A DNA stretch of 64,000 bases from Inia geoffrensis (lineage: Eukaryota > Chordata > Mammalia > Artiodactyla > Iniidae): the NCBI GenBank assembly GCA_036417435.1, contig CM070901.1, positions 162,274,044 through 162,338,043 on the forward strand, read 5' to 3'. A program made the position numbers and the translations under genes. Positions 32,555-43,290 of this stretch are shown in pieces. Below the pieces are notes generated by a model. That model was not told the origin of the DNA. It did not search any database and saw only the letters and a list, made by a program, of their open reading frames with translations. Within the stretch, counting starts at the first letter, position 1, and the number at the start of each line of letters is the position of its first letter.

Positions 32555-33041
32555 TGTGGTGGTTAACTTTGTATGTCAACTTGTCTGGGCTAAGGGATGC
32601 CCAGATAGCAGGTAAAATATTATTTCCAGGTGTCTGTGAGGGTATCTCTGGAGAAGATTAGCATTTGAATGAGTAGACTGAGTAAAGAGCCCTCAGCAAT
32701 GTGGATGGGCATCATCTAATAATCCATTGAGGGCTCAAATAGAATAGCAAGGCAGAGGAAGGGAAAATTCTGTCCCTGCTAGAGCTGGGACATCCATCAG
32801 TGCTGCTGGTTCTTGGGCCTTCAGACACAGACTGGGACACCATCAGCCCCTGGTTCTCAGGCCCTTGGGTTTGGACTGGAACTATACCACCAGCTTTCCT
32901 GGGCCTCCAGCTTGCAGATGGCGGATCTTGGGACTTAGCTTCCATAACCGCATGAGGCAGTTCCTCATAATAAATCTCTCTCTCTCTATATATATATATA
33001 TCCTATTGGTTCTGTTTCTCTGGAGAACCCTGACTAATGCA
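32555..33041 (-). mobile_element. MLT2-type ERVL LTR
   Basis: About 487 bases reading as the complement of MLT2: TGGTTAACTTTGTATGTCAA at the left, AACTATACCACCAGCTTTCC in the middle, CATAATAAATCTCTCTCTCT next to a TATATATA run, and CTGTTTCTCTGGAGAACCCT at the right. No internal ERVL sequence or second LTR adjoins it and I saw no matching flanking duplication. No protein is encoded. Confidence 0.9.
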
Positions 33042-33680
33042 ACCCCTTTGTTCTGGCTCCCCTCCCACCACCACCCTCACCCTAGAGCCACCTCCCACCA
33101 CCACCAAAATGTGCTGCTCTCACTCCTCTGTGACCTGTGCTCTTCCTTCTCCAGAGATGCTTTTCCACGCACTCCCTCACACTCCACATTCTACAAGCGC
33201 TCCCTGAAGCTCCTCCATCCTCACCCACACAGGGCCACACCTTTCCCTATGTTTTCAAATTTCCCTCTATCAGGCAGGCCTTGGAATCTCCCAGTCACTG
33301 CCGTTCCTCAAGTGTGCCGGGCACAGTCTCACCACAGGGCCTTTGCATGTGCTGTATACCCTCCCAGAAGCCTCAGACATTTTCATGACTCATGTTCTCA
33401 CTTCCTTCAGATCCTTACTCAGATGTCACCTCCTCAGAGGTTCCCCAGGCCCTCCATCCCTTCTGTTGCTCTCTTTTCCTTCATAGCATATACCACAACC
33501 TGGCAGAGGTGACAGACTCTCTAGCTGTTTTATCATCTGTCTCCCCAATGGACTGTGGCTCCAGGGGGGCGGTAATTTATTTTGTCTGTGATGTTCACAG
33601 CTGTTTCTCCAGTGGCTAGAACAGTGCCTGCACACAGAGACTGATATATTTGGGGAATAAAAAGTGAGTGAATGGAGGGT
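33042..33680 (+). mobile_element. L2 LINE 3' end
   Basis: Clear from about 33280: CACAGGGCCTTTGCATGTGC, TCAGATGTCACCTCCTCAGA, GGCTAGAACAGTGCCTGCAC and the GTGAGTGAATGG terminus. 33050-33280 is probably the same element, more decayed. Confidence 0.85.
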
Positions 33681-34560
33681 GTTGATCACATGGCGCTGTA
33701 AAAGCCTCTTTCTGCCCCGACCCTTCTCCCCCTGCCCAGCCACTCTGGGCTCAGCTGGGACAAGGCCCAGGCTCAGTTGCCTCTGTACCCCAGCACCAGC
33801 GCGGGGCCAAGCACACGATAACATCAGCAAGTGTTTCTGCCCAAGTGAGGGAGCTGATGGATGGATGGACAGGGTGTCACTGAGAGTCCAGGGTTTAAAA
33901 ATAAACCCGCTCTCAGCTCTCCCACGTGTCATTTCTAACTTCCCATAAAAGCCCTGGGTAGAGCAGATATCAGTCACTCGAGGGGGATACTCAGGTTCAA
34001 GAAATAGAAAGCTTATAAATAAATACTTAGCAATAAAAAAGCTTATAAACAAATCAAATGAACCCAATGGGCAGAGGCCCCTTCTTGCCCTGGGAAGGCA
34101 GACACGGTGCAAGGCGAGAGGGATGGAGATTTGAGAGATTTGTGCTTCTGCTGAGCGACACCTGGGGCAGCTGAGGGCAGGGACCTGGAAAGATCTAGGA
34201 TTATGGCTGCAGGTGCCCCAGAGCAGGTGGCCCCCTCCACAAGAGGTCTGGGCCTCCACTTCACCTGCCGGGAGGGTGTGACAAAAACATGCCCTGGCCA
34301 GTGCCCAGGCCTTGTCCTGCCTCCGTGGGGGAGGGACAATGAGAAGCTTCCCCAAGACCTCCCTCCAGGTCCCCCCACCACTGCCTCCCCTGGGGCCTCT
34401 CGGGGCAGCCAGGGGCTCTTACTGCCACGTGGCTCCAGCCCTCAGCTAGGGGTGGTCGCGCTGGGGAAGGATGAGGATGGTCTCCTTGGCCCCTTCTCCC
34501 CCATCCACCCTCTCTCCCCTGAAGGAGGGGTGTCTCCCGCAGGGCTCCCCCCTGTGATCC
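33681..34560. other. Unique DNA, nothing recognised
   Basis: No exon supported. A 309-codon minus-strand opening (33426-34355) spans an L2 end and unique DNA and has no recognisable domain. Confidence 0.4.
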
Positions 34561-34564
34561 TCTG

Positions 34565-35475
34565 GACACCCAGTGGCCTCCCACCCCTTTCTCTGCGATG
34601 CAGCTGGGGAGCCGCACACGCACCAGACACCACACCAGCCTCACCCACCAGCCTGCACCTCGTCCACCTCCCTACTCAGGAAATGGCAGCTTCAGCCCTC
34701 AGCTCCTCAGCCAGAGACCTGCATGCACTCACGACAAATCCCTCACCTCCACACCCATCCCCCCTCAAGGTGGGGCGTTTCACCCTCCAAAACACCTCCT
34801 GGACCCGCGCCCTGCTCTCCATCCCCACAGCCCTGCTTTGGTCCAAGCTGCCATTGACTCCTGCCTGGACGACCCCCTTCACCTCTTCACTGGGCCCCCT
34901 GCTCCTGCTCCAACCTCCAGGGAGGAGCCAGAGAAGCTTCGTAAATCCCCAAACTGATCGGGCTCCTCCCTTACTTCAAACCCTTCAGGGCTGCTCGGGG
35001 AACCTTGAGTAATCCCAGCCCTGCCAGCCAAGGCCGTGAGCCCCGCAGGGTCTGGCTGCTCCTTCCCCACCACCTCATGCTCCCTCCTCATCACACTCTG
35101 CCCCAGTGCCCTTCCTTTGTCCCTCTGACACCCTCCTTCCCACCCCAGGGCCTTTGCACATGCTGTTCCTTCTCCGTAGATCACTCTTCCCCCTGACTCT
35201 TCAGGTAACCAACAGGTCTCAACTTAAATGTCAGTCCCTAAGACCACCATCTGAGTTAGTCCCCCTCAAGACCCTCCCACGTCCTGTACATGGCATGCTT
35301 GGCCCCATCCTGAGGTGCAGTTGTCTATGTGGCTTTTCCTTGAAGGGCCACAATCCCCTCCTGACAGTGAGCCCCAGGAGTTCAGGCACATTGCCCGGTG
35401 TGTTTGTCATCCCCGCACCCAGCATGAGCTCCTGTCACATGGTAGGTTCTCAGCAAATGACCTGGATGAATAAAT
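34565..35475 (+). mobile_element. Long L2 LINE 3' fragment
   Basis: About 0.9 kb of L2 in order. Decayed ORF2 end (TTTGGTCCAAGCTGCCATTG, CTTACTTCAAACCCTTCAGG) leads to CAGGGCCTTTGCACATGCTG, GTCTCAACTTAAATGTCAGT, GTGAGCCCCAGGAGTTCAGG and the GATGAATAAATGGG terminus. It explains the 269-codon frame at 34203-35012. Confidence 0.88.
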
Positions 35476-35479
35476 GGGA

Positions 35480-35780
35480 GCATAAGAATGGAAAGGACAT
35501 AAGAGATAAGCAGCCTGTGTTCCTTAAAAGAACAGGTAAAACTCAGAGTGCTGTTAATTTTTGTATGGGGAGGCCTGTTTTTTATTTTAGTTTTTGTAAC
35601 TCACACTGCTTAATCAGAGCTGGTAATTACAACTCTTGTTTCTGGTTTTTCCCTCCTAGATTCGGGCCCCGAGGGCAGGAACCATTTCATATTTAAGCAG
35701 TATTAGTTCTGCGATGCTCTCAGGAGAGCCAGAGCGTGCCAGAGTGTGGAGTGTAATTCTCAGCGATGCTAATTAGATCA
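35480..35780. promoter_or_regulatory. Candidate conserved noncoding element
   Basis: Repeat-free, locally AT-rich sequence with GGTAATTACAACTCTTG, GATGCTAATTAGATCAGG and TTTTATTTTAGTTTTTGTAA between GC-rich flanks. Homeodomain-type cores suggest an enhancer; conservation is untested. Confidence 0.33.
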
Positions 35781-36204
35781 GGAAAGCAGCCTGGGCTCAG
35801 GGCAGCGCTGCTGGGGGTGGAGGGGAAGGGTCTCCCTCTAACAAGCCAGAGAGGCCAGCACTACCCGCTCTACTGTCCACTCACATTTCCCCGAGCCCTG
35901 GTCCCCAGGGGAGATGGAGCCATCGTCTTTCCTGGGACGCCTCTGCCAGACCTCCCCTGGAAGGAAGGACGGCAGCCGGTGCCCAGAACAAAGTGTGTTT
36001 CTGCCACCCTCCTCCCACGTCCATCTCAGGGGCTTCCTGGATCTTCTCCTAGGCGGCAGGTGGTGAGGGGCAGCAGGAGGGACTGTGGTGGGCAGGGTGG
36101 GGTGTTTCTAAATAGACAGCGTTCTCCTTTTTCCTGCTAAGGATGGGATAGGATGAACCCTCTTCTTCCAATCACATCTCTTCATTTCTACCAGTGTTCT
36201 CCAC
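35781..36204. other. Unique DNA, nothing recognised
   Basis: No gene or repeat supported. Confidence 0.35.
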
Positions 36205-36425
36205 CTTTATCCGCATCACCATCAGCATCATCATCACCATCCCCATCTTACCTACCAGGTCCCAGCTGGTACTGTGTATTAGGTGATTTGCATGCATGAT
36301 CAAAAACCCTGATGGAAAATTCCTGAGGCAGTATCATTGGACCCAGTTTGCAGATGAGAAAACCAAGACTTACAAACACCAGGCCCTGACGAAGCCCTCC
36401 TAGCTGGTGACTGGGGGGAGAGTAG
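36205..36425 (-). mobile_element. MIR relic with a CATCAC-rich edge
   Basis: A short CATCACCATCAGCATCATCA run (about 36213-36240) forms the MIR tail. It is followed by TATTAGGTGATTTGCATGCA, CAGTTTGCAGATGAGAAAAC and CTCCTAGCTGGTGACTGG. Confidence 0.8.
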
Positions 36426-36429
36426 TTAA

Positions 36430-36580
36430 CGAGAGAGGGTAGTATACCCTAGTGGTTAGAACTTGAGCCTTGGCAGCTAACAAACCTGGGTTTGAGTCTG
36501 GCCCTACTGTTTACTTCAGGTGCATTTTCTTAGCATCTCTGAGCATCGATTGCCTTCTCTGTCTCCTTTCCTTTGTGTCT
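36430..36580 (+). mobile_element. MIR SINE relic, 5' part
   Basis: GTATACCCTAGTGGTTAGAA, CTTGAGCCTTGGCAGCTAAC and AACCTGGGTTTGAGTCTGG keep the tRNA-like MIR head. Confidence 0.8.
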
Positions 36581-36589
36581 CCCCAACAA

Positions 36590-36725
36590 TGCCACCAGTT
36601 GGTGGTTAGATATTGTGCCCATTTGGCAGATGCAGAAACTGAGGGTCGGGACAGGGAGATCTTTGTCCACCTTTGTGCAATTAGGACGCAGTGCTGGGAC
36701 CTGGCTCAGGTCTGTCTGGCGACTT
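36590..36725 (-). mobile_element. MIR SINE relic
   Basis: GTGCCCATTTGGCAGATGCA and GAAACTGAGGGTCGGGACAG, then GACGCAGTGCTGGGACCTGG. Confidence 0.75.
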
Positions 36726-37004
36726 TCTCCCCTCTGTCATCCTGTCCATGCTGAACCAGCTCAGTCTTGGGGAGGACTTTTCCTCCCTGGGGTCCCTGGG
36801 ACAGGAGGGTTTGCTCAGGAGTAAGGCACACCCTTCGTGTCAAGCTAGAGGGTCAGGTGGTCCACACACATGACCCCGAGTTGTGTGCAGCTGAACCTAG
36901 CCCAGCAGGGGTGGGGGCTCCCCAGAGTGAGGAGAGGGTCTCATCCTGGACATCCAGGAGCTAAGAACCTCCTCTCCCCGAGGAGGCCACATGTTGTAGG
37001 TGTT

Positions 37005-37205
37005 GAATCATCAGGTTCAGTCATCATGTTGGAAATCTGGTTCTGCCACGTACCAGCTGTGTGTCAGCTATCTAACCTCTGAGCCTTTGTAGCCTCATTT
37101 GTAAAATGAAACCAGAGAGTATCCACTTCACAGGGTCACGGCAAGGTGGAATGAGTAACGACACAGGAAGTACGCAGACCAGCACTTTGCAAGTAGGAAG
37201 CACCC
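37005..37205 (+). mobile_element. MIR SINE relic
   Basis: GTTCTGCCACGTACCAGCTG, TGTGTCAGCTATCTAACCTC, CCTCATTTGTAAAATGAAAC and CACAGGGTCACGGCAAGGTG. Confidence 0.88.
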
Positions 37206-37319
37206 AGTTCCTACCATCCACTCTACTATATTTAGCCTGATTGGCTCTGCATCCCTCCTGGAGCGTGGATCCACCCCCAGCTCCAATCTCAGCCCACACA
37301 ATGAGCTGTAAGGGGGACA

Positions 37320-37480
37320 GCTCTGGCCTGGAGTCAGGAGCTCAAAGTGCCCACCTTGGTTTCACCAGAACTTGTTGTGTGGCCTTGGGTGTGTTCCTCC
37401 TTCTCTGGTCCTGATTCTCCACCTCTCCTGGACTAGACAGATGGCCCTGGGGCTCCCTGCCACCTCTAAGATCCAGGTAC
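37320..37480 (+). mobile_element. MIR SINE relic
   Basis: TTGTGTGGCCTTGGGTGTGT and TCTCCTGGACTAGACAGATG follow MIR order. Confidence 0.65.
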
Positions 37481-37579
37481 ACTGTGATCAGTCTGTACCT
37501 AGACCCACAGAGCCCTGGACCCTGGGAAGGCAGCAGAAAAATCCACCCAGAAAAGAGAGAGAATGGCATCCCGTTCACT

Positions 37580-37775
37580 GTGGCTGCTGCTCATTTTCAT
37601 TTCTTGAGCACTTCCTCTATGCTGTGCTGTGCTCTAAAGCATTTACAGCACTTTACAGGCATTGCCTCATTCGAAACAACTCTAAGTTGGCACAATTATT
37701 ATCCCCATTTTATGTGTGGGGAAACTGAGGCCTTAGGTCCAAAGTCATCTCATCCAGGAAGTGCTGTTAGTTCTA
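37580..37775 (-). mobile_element. MIR SINE, well kept
   Basis: TTGAGCACTTCCTCTATGCT, GCACTTTACAGGCATTGCCT, TTATTATCCCCATTTTATGT and GGGGAAACTGAGGCCTTAGG. Confidence 0.92.
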
Positions 37776-37784
37776 AAGCCCTTC

Positions 37785-37957
37785 TTACCGTGGGCACAGC
37801 GCTAAGTAAGATCAATACAGGTATCATTTCACCTAATCCCCAGGCCGTCCCTTTGGTACATGCAGGCATCCTCAGCCCCATTTCACTGATTAGAAAACTG
37901 AGCTCAGAGAGGCTACGCCGGGACAGAGCAGCTAAGTAGGGAGGTCAGACCCACCAT
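37785..37957 (-). mobile_element. MIR SINE relic
   Basis: GGTATCATTTCACCTAATCC, GCATCCTCAGCCCCATTTCA and CTGAGCTCAGAGAGGCTACG form a second tandem antisense MIR. Confidence 0.85.
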
Positions 37958-38255
37958 GATGCCCTGTCGACCATTCTCAACCACCCGCTTCCTGACTTTT
38001 CTTACCACTCTCTCTCCACGTCCCCTTCTTTCCCATAGCTCGCCTGCTGCCTCTCTGGTTGATTCCTCTCAGTCCACTCAGCTGAGTTTTCCTCCATCTC
38101 ATCTTACCTTGGACCAACCAACCCACCGTGACTGGAATTCCTCAAAGACTTGTTTTCATTCTCATCACTGTCTACACTCTCTCGGGACAGTCTTGTCCAC
38201 ACACGTGGCATCAGCTACCACCTCCAAAGCTAAGGATCCCAAACTTCCATCTCCA
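37958..38255 (+). mobile_element. L2 LINE internal fragment
   Basis: GGCATCAGCTACCACCTCCA and CCCAAACTTCCATCTCCAG match the L2 coding region that normally reads on to a longer 3' end. Here a MIR follows. Confidence 0.6.
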
Positions 38256-38490
38256 GGGTGGTAGATAGAGATATGGGACTGGCTCTGTCACTTACACACA
38301 GCAAGGCCTTGGGTAGGCTGCTTCACCTCCCTGAGCCTTGGTTTTCTCACCTATAAAAGGGGGAAAATGACATCTTCCTCACTTAAAGGTCCTCTGTGAT
38401 CAAATAGGTCACAGACGTGGCTCTGACCAGCCAAAGGCCCGGCACACAGTAGGTGCCTGCCCACACACACTATCTCTTTTCTTGCCATGA
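38256..38490 (+). mobile_element. MIR SINE relic
   Basis: CAAGGCCTTGGGTAGGCTGC, TTCACCTCCCTGAGCCTTGG, TTTTCTCACCTATAAAAGGG and CCCGGCACACAGTAGGTGCC. Confidence 0.88.
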
Positions 38491-38559
38491 GATGCCCCTG
38501 AACCAATAGTCCTTCACCAAACATTTAGCCAATCCTTCTGTGGGCTCCCCAGAGGAAGC

Positions 38560-38880
38560 AAGGGGGCTCTTTTAGGTGGGGTGGTCAGGGGACATCTTTA
38601 TGAGAAGGTGCCATTTGATCAGAGACATGGATGAAGTCAGGGAGTGAAGCTCAGGAGTATCTGTGGGAAGAGCTTTAACAGCTAGTGCAAAGGCCCTGTG
38701 GTGGGTGTGTCCTCGGAGTGTTCCAGGGGTGTCAAGAAGCTGGTGTGGCTGGAGAGGAATGAATGACGGGGAACATGTTGGGAAATGGGGGTGGAGATGT
38801 GGGCGGCGTCAAGCCAGGAAGCGTCTGGTGGACCTTAGCTGGAGGGGTGTGGGGAGATGCGACAGTGGGTAATGTCACCC
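38560..38880 (-). mobile_element. L2 LINE fragment
   Basis: TTTATGAGAAGGTGCCATTT, GATCAGAGACATGGATGAAG, TAGTGCAAAGGCCCTGTGGT and GAAGCTGGTGTGGCTGGAGA are antisense L2 in the right order. Confidence 0.82.
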
Positions 38881-39385
38881 CTCAGGGGTCAGAAAGGATC
38901 CTAATGTGACCATAATGTGACCCTGGGACTTCTAAATCCAGGTCTAACCAGCCACGCCGCTGCTGGAATGTCCATCCCTCTGCAGAGGGCGTGAGAGACT
39001 GTCCAGACTTGCCCTGTCTGCTGCCCACACTCTCCCTTCCACGCCATCCTGACCGGCTGGGAGAGAGATCGAAGGACATCTCCACTGGGAGAGGAGCATC
39101 AGAGAGCACACCTGTGCCAGCCCGCCCCCAGGCCTCTGTTCTCTATGTGATGTGTAGAGACGAGCATGAGCATAACAGGCCAATGCTCACCCCACACCTG
39201 GCTCACAGTAGAGTCCCAGGAACATTGTATTCCAGCAACATATTAACAGGAAGAAAAAGATTGGTCCCCTGGTGATGGGGTCCCTGAGATCAGTGTAGGA
39301 AATATTAAGGGGAAGGGGGGACCAGAGAGAGCCCATCACGACCTACAGACCATCCTGTCTGCTCTTTCTGCTTGTTGGCTCTGCT
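38881..39385. other. Unique DNA, nothing recognised
   Basis: No gene supported. 39180-39240 may be an L2/MIR tail scrap. Confidence 0.35.
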
Positions 39386-39387
39386 GA

Positions 39388-39475
39388 GATCGCCTTCCTT
39401 GCTTCCCTCCCTCCTTCTCTCTTTCTTCTTTCCTTCCTCCTTTCCTCCCTCCCTAGCTCCTTTCTTCCAACAAAC
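39388..39475. repeat. CT-rich low-complexity tract
   Basis: A pyrimidine-only run of CTT/CCT variants, about 80 bases. Confidence 0.85.
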
Positions 39476-39639
39476 TGTAACTAAATTTTCTCTGTGGTGT
39501 GATATCCGGTCTCAGTGGGACCCCAGGCAGATGATAATTCCAGCGTCACTTCACTCACGGTGTGATACCGCACAGGGGCCCACGAGACCTGGCTTCTGCC
39601 TGGGTGGGAAGGAGACAGAGAGGGAAGCGTTTTTTCCCT

Positions 39640-39890
39640 AAGACTCTCTGTTCCAGGCCAAGTGCCAGGGTCTAAGGGCTCTTAAGGGCCAATGAGTATG
39701 TTTAAGGTCCAGGAAAACAATTTATTTGGTTTCGAAATAAAAAAGGAAAGCTGAAAAGTTGAAATTGATAAATGTTTCATCGAATGTCTACAAAACATTT
39801 TCAACTGCTCACCTTTTCCTCCAACTCAACTTCTGCATAGTTACATATAATTTGTATTTAGTGCAGGATGTGGGAGCATTTTAAGATGTT
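39640..39890. promoter_or_regulatory. Candidate conserved noncoding element, AT-rich
   Basis: A repeat-free AT-rich island with CAATTTATTTGGTTTCG, TTGATAAATGTTTCATCG and CATATAATTTGTATTTAG in otherwise GC-rich surroundings. Function not established. Confidence 0.3.
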
Positions 39891-39899
39891 TGATCTGAT

Positions 39900-40150
39900 G
39901 GGGGAAGGAGTTTCTAAAAGGAAGAGTGTCTGGGGCTCGGAAGGTCTCATGAGAGCCATGTGTGTCCCTGTGTGGGTGGGGAACAGGGGCAGGGGGTGGG
40001 GGAGAGTGGAGACTTCACAGAGGAGGGGGCCTGTGGCTGGAAGGGTGAGAGGAGTTTAACCAGCAGAGAGAAGGGCACTCCTGGGCAGGGGGAAGGGCAC
40101 GTGCACAGAAGCAGGGCTGGTGGAGCCTGGCAGGCCTGAGGAACAGGACC
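39900..40150 (-). mobile_element. L2 LINE fragment, decayed
   Basis: GGCACTCCTGGGCAGGGGGA, CACGTGCACAGAAGCAGGGC and GAGGAACAGGACC resemble antisense L2. Confidence 0.5.
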
Positions 40151-41125
40151 GTTCACTACACCTGCAGCATGAGGCGGGGTGGGGGCAGGGTGGGGCGGCA
40201 GTGCTGGGCACATGCGCTCTTTCCCTCCCCGAGCCTGTCTGCGTCCTCACACCTCCTTCCCCATCATTAAAGCCCAGCTCCACTGTCATCCTCCTGGAGG
40301 CCTGGCCAGCATGGAGGCCCTAAGGCCGGCGGGGTCTTCCCACTGGCCCCTCTGGCCTGGCCCTATGAACCCCACTTCTGCTCATGGGCCTTTCTCCCTG
40401 GTTTAGTCATGAGGAAGCACAGATGTGTAGAACAAGGGGAGAAAAAAATAACTCGGAAACACAAAGCAGATTCCAAATTCCCTTCTTGGGTAATTTCTGG
40501 AAACAAGCCCATTTTCCTTCTTTCTCCCCAGCCCAGTGTTTCAATGGAAACCTCCCTCGTGTCCATTTAAAGGAAAGTCATGCTCTCGCAAGCCAAGCCC
40601 ATTTGGGGATGGCACCCATTCTCTGCCCAGCCAAAGAAGACTTCTAGGCTGGCCACGGGAACCTGAAGACCCCTGTCTTCCCAGGACCCTCAGAGGGAAA
40701 CCTGGGGTTTCCTGGGGCTGCATCTTCCACGAGCGGATCCCACCATCAGTGCAGACCTGCCAGCATCCCCACCAGCCACCAGGTGCAGCAGTGGGGCTAC
40801 GCTCCTCTTTTCCAGAAATGCTAAAGCTTGCTGGGGTCGAGTGCTGCAAACTTGGTGGAGGTTGGGGGGTGGGGTGGAGTGGGGGGTCATCACTGGGGGA
40901 GGGGCCACCTCAAACTTGCCCATCCAGCCAGGCTGTCCCCAACTGAGGCAAGAGCCCATCATCAGCAAACCGTGGCTTTAGATTAAAGGCTGTCTTCTCC
41001 TGGCTCTCTGGTCTTTCTTCCAAAATGCGAATTCTCTCTGACCTTTGGGGAAGTGGGTGGCTGCTTTCTCCTTGGGAGGCAAAATCTCAGAGCCCTTAGG
41101 TTGGGAGTTGGAGGGCGGGGTGGGC
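40151..41125. other. Unique DNA; 40425-40600 possibly conserved
   Basis: No gene supported. 40425-40600 (GGAAACACAAAGCAGATTCC ... TTTCAATGGAAACCTCC) is complex and repeat-free. Confidence 0.33.
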
Positions 41126-41129
41126 AGGG

Positions 41130-41398
41130 GTGCTGTGAAAGTAGAGAAAGCGGTCCCTGGAGACAGGGTGCTCTGCCACTTCATTGCTGAACTACATTAG
41201 ACAGGTCATTTAACCTCTCTGGGCCACTTCCCAACCTTGCCTATCTCATGGGCTGGCACAAAAATGAGCTCAGTCACTACATGTAAAGTATTTGAGATAG
41301 CGCCTGGCAAACAGGAAGCCCAGAATACGTGTTAGTGACTATAATAATAAGAGTAATAGTACTTATAGTAATTATTTGTATTTTTGTTATTATTAGTT
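41130..41398 (+). mobile_element. MIR SINE, nearly complete
   Basis: GACAGGTCATTTAACCTCTC, GATAGCGCCTGGCAAACAGG and an AT-rich tail ATTTTTGTTATTATTAG. Confidence 0.85.
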
Positions 41399-41419
41399 TA
41401 TATTGTGTCAGTAGTGCCC

Positions 41420-41945
41420 TGTTGATGCAGGGCAAGCAGGAGGCCTTCAAACCCCTCCCTGGTGTGGACCCTCCCTCCAACCCAATCCCCTCCCCCCACC
41501 ATCTTTTCAATTACACAGAACTCCCCTCCTCCTCCCATATTTTCTGGCCTCCCTGCCTTTGGACATGCCATCACCCTGCCTGGAAGGCTCTTGCACCATC
41601 TCTCCCTGGCAAGCTCTTACCCTGCCTGCATGAATCAGCTCAGATGCCACCTCCTCGGTGAGGCCAGCTCAGAGGTCCTCTCCCCCACCAGGGAAGCCCC
41701 CTGGTTTACCACCACCTCCTCTGGGCCTTCTGGCACCTTCTCTGAGCCCACCTTCTCTGGGCTCCTGCAGTAATTGACACATTCCAGGTCCCACCTCCAA
41801 TCACCCAGCACCAGCACCATCCCTTACATTCCCCAGGGCAGGGACTCCCTCCGCTGTCTTTCCATCTCTGTGTCCCTGGTCCCAGAACCCCACTTGGCAC
41901 AGTGTGGGTGTCCACGAGCGATTACTAAACAAATAAACCAAGTGC
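41420..41945 (+). mobile_element. L2 LINE 3' end
   Basis: GACATGCCATCACCCTGCCT, TCAGCTCAGATGCCACCTCC, CCCCAGGGCAGGGACTCCCT, CACTTGGCACAGTGTGGGTG and an AACAAATAAACC terminus. Confidence 0.88.
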
Positions 41946-42204
41946 ATAACGTCAGGTTCTCTTGGGTCCTGAGTGACTCACCCTGTCTGAGCCTCGGATG
42001 CCCCATGTGTAATATGGCTGTGAGAGTCCCTGTGGGGCCCTCCCTCCCAGGAGAGCAAAGAATGCTGGCATCCTTAGGCCGCCGGCACTCCAGGGCAGGG
42101 GCTGCGAAAGGGAAGGAATCCTGCTATTAAGCTCATCAATTCTAGCATCCGGTCTTTGGGGAGAAGAGCTTGCCTGGTAATTAGGGTTGTTAGGGGAGAT
42201 ACAG

Positions 42205-42430
42205 GCGGGGCTCGTATTGATGCCAGCGTCGACCTAGGGCAGCCACACCCGAGGCTGCGGGCGGCAGAGGCGGGCACTGGGACGGGGCTAGGTGGGCGGG
42301 AACTTCTGCCTCATCTGTGAGGCAGAGAAGGGCCAGCGTCTTCCTCCTGGTGTGGGAGGCCCCGCGGCTGTACCGGATCCGGCCTGAAGGTGGCGCTGCA
42401 GGCTCTCGCAAGGACTCTGCTCAGCCTGGG
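42205..42430. promoter_or_regulatory. Small CpG-rich segment with a CTCF-like motif
   Basis: About 17 CpGs in roughly 215 bases (GGGCGGCAGAGGCGGGCACT, GGACGGGGCTAGGTGGGCGG, CCCGCGGCTGTACCGGATCC), far above the surroundings and not part of a SINE. A CTCF-core-like CCTGAAGGTGGCGCT sits at 42383-42397. I see no TATA box and no exon attached. It could be an orphan CpG island, an insulator or an unseen promoter. Confidence 0.45.
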
Positions 42431-42479
42431 ATGCAGCCCTGTGCCTGGAGGGGAGGAGGGTCTGGAGAGAACAGAGCGC

Positions 42480-42660
42480 GGGGATGGGGGGAAAGAGGGG
42501 CGGAGGAAGGAGGAAAGGCAGAGAGTGGGGAGAAGGGGGCTGTAAAGGACTGGAGGAGAGGACAGAGAGAGAGAAGCGGGGAGACCAGAGGAGGGAGGAG
42601 AGAAAATGCTAGGGCGGGAAGGGGAGCAGGAGGGGGAGGAGGCGGCTTCTTCCCATCCCA
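42480..42660. repeat. G/A-rich purine tract
   Basis: Almost pure purine on the plus strand, with many GGG runs (GATGGGGGGAAAGAGGGGCG, GGGGAGCAGGAGGGGGAGGA). It could form triplex or G-quadruplex structure. Confidence 0.8.
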
Positions 42661-42734
42661 GGGGCTTGGACGAGCCGGATCCTCTCGGAATCCCCTTCCC
42701 CCCAATGCCTACAGAGGGGTCACTTCCTCCCTTA

Positions 42735-43290
42735 CCCGCTCAGCCATCCCTGCATGGCTCCCAGGGCCCTCAGGATGAAGCCCAGGCTGCACAGCCCAGC
42801 CTCATCCTCTGTGGGCTGACCCTGGAGGACCCCTGCCCGTACTTCTCCACCTTCCCACCCCCCATTCCACCCTCACATCCCAGCCCCAGCCATGCAGCAC
42901 TGCCTGCCACTTCCAAGGGTCCCGGCTCTCCCTCTCTGTCAGACCTTTGCAGGTGCCGGGTTGCTGCTGCGAGTAACAACCTTCTCCCCCATTTACCCCT
43001 CCTGCTGGCTCCCCCATTTCTCCTCCAGGTCTCAGCACCTGACCCCTGTCCAGGGCTGGGGACCTCCCTTGGGCTCCCTGTCCTGTCCTGCATTTCCCCC
43101 CCATCTCAGCACTGACCACTCTGGGTTGTGATTGATTCATCCGTTTCCCCAGCCAGACTGGGAGCTCTCTGAGGGCAGGGACACGGCCTTGGCCCCCTCG
43201 GTGTCCCCTTCGTGGCCAGCCCAGGGGCTGAACAGGCACAGGTGGGCAACAGACCATGCCTGTAGGATGAGTGAATGATCCGATGAAGGG
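42735..43290 (+). mobile_element. L2 LINE 3' fragment
   Basis: CAGGATGAAGCCCAGGCTGC, GACTGGGAGCTCTCTGAGGG, CAGGGACACGGCCTTGGCCC and a GAGTGAATGATCC terminus. Confidence 0.85.

Noticed and set aside
32865..33512. 215-codon open frame, plus strand
   Set aside because: Spans the MLT2 LTR, its TA run and an L2 3' end; these are independent repeats.
33426..34355. 309-codon open frame, minus strand
   Set aside because: Runs antisense from unique DNA into an L2 3' end; no recognisable domain and no supporting context.
34203..35012. 269-codon open frame, plus strand
   Set aside because: Most of it lies in an L2 fragment; Pro/Ser/Leu-rich composition follows the pyrimidine-rich LINE sequence, with no domain.
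42317..42778. 153-codon Gly/Arg/Glu-rich frame across the CpG-rich segment and purine tract
   Set aside because: Composition follows the G/A-rich tract; the opposite strand is open too. No domain or splice context.
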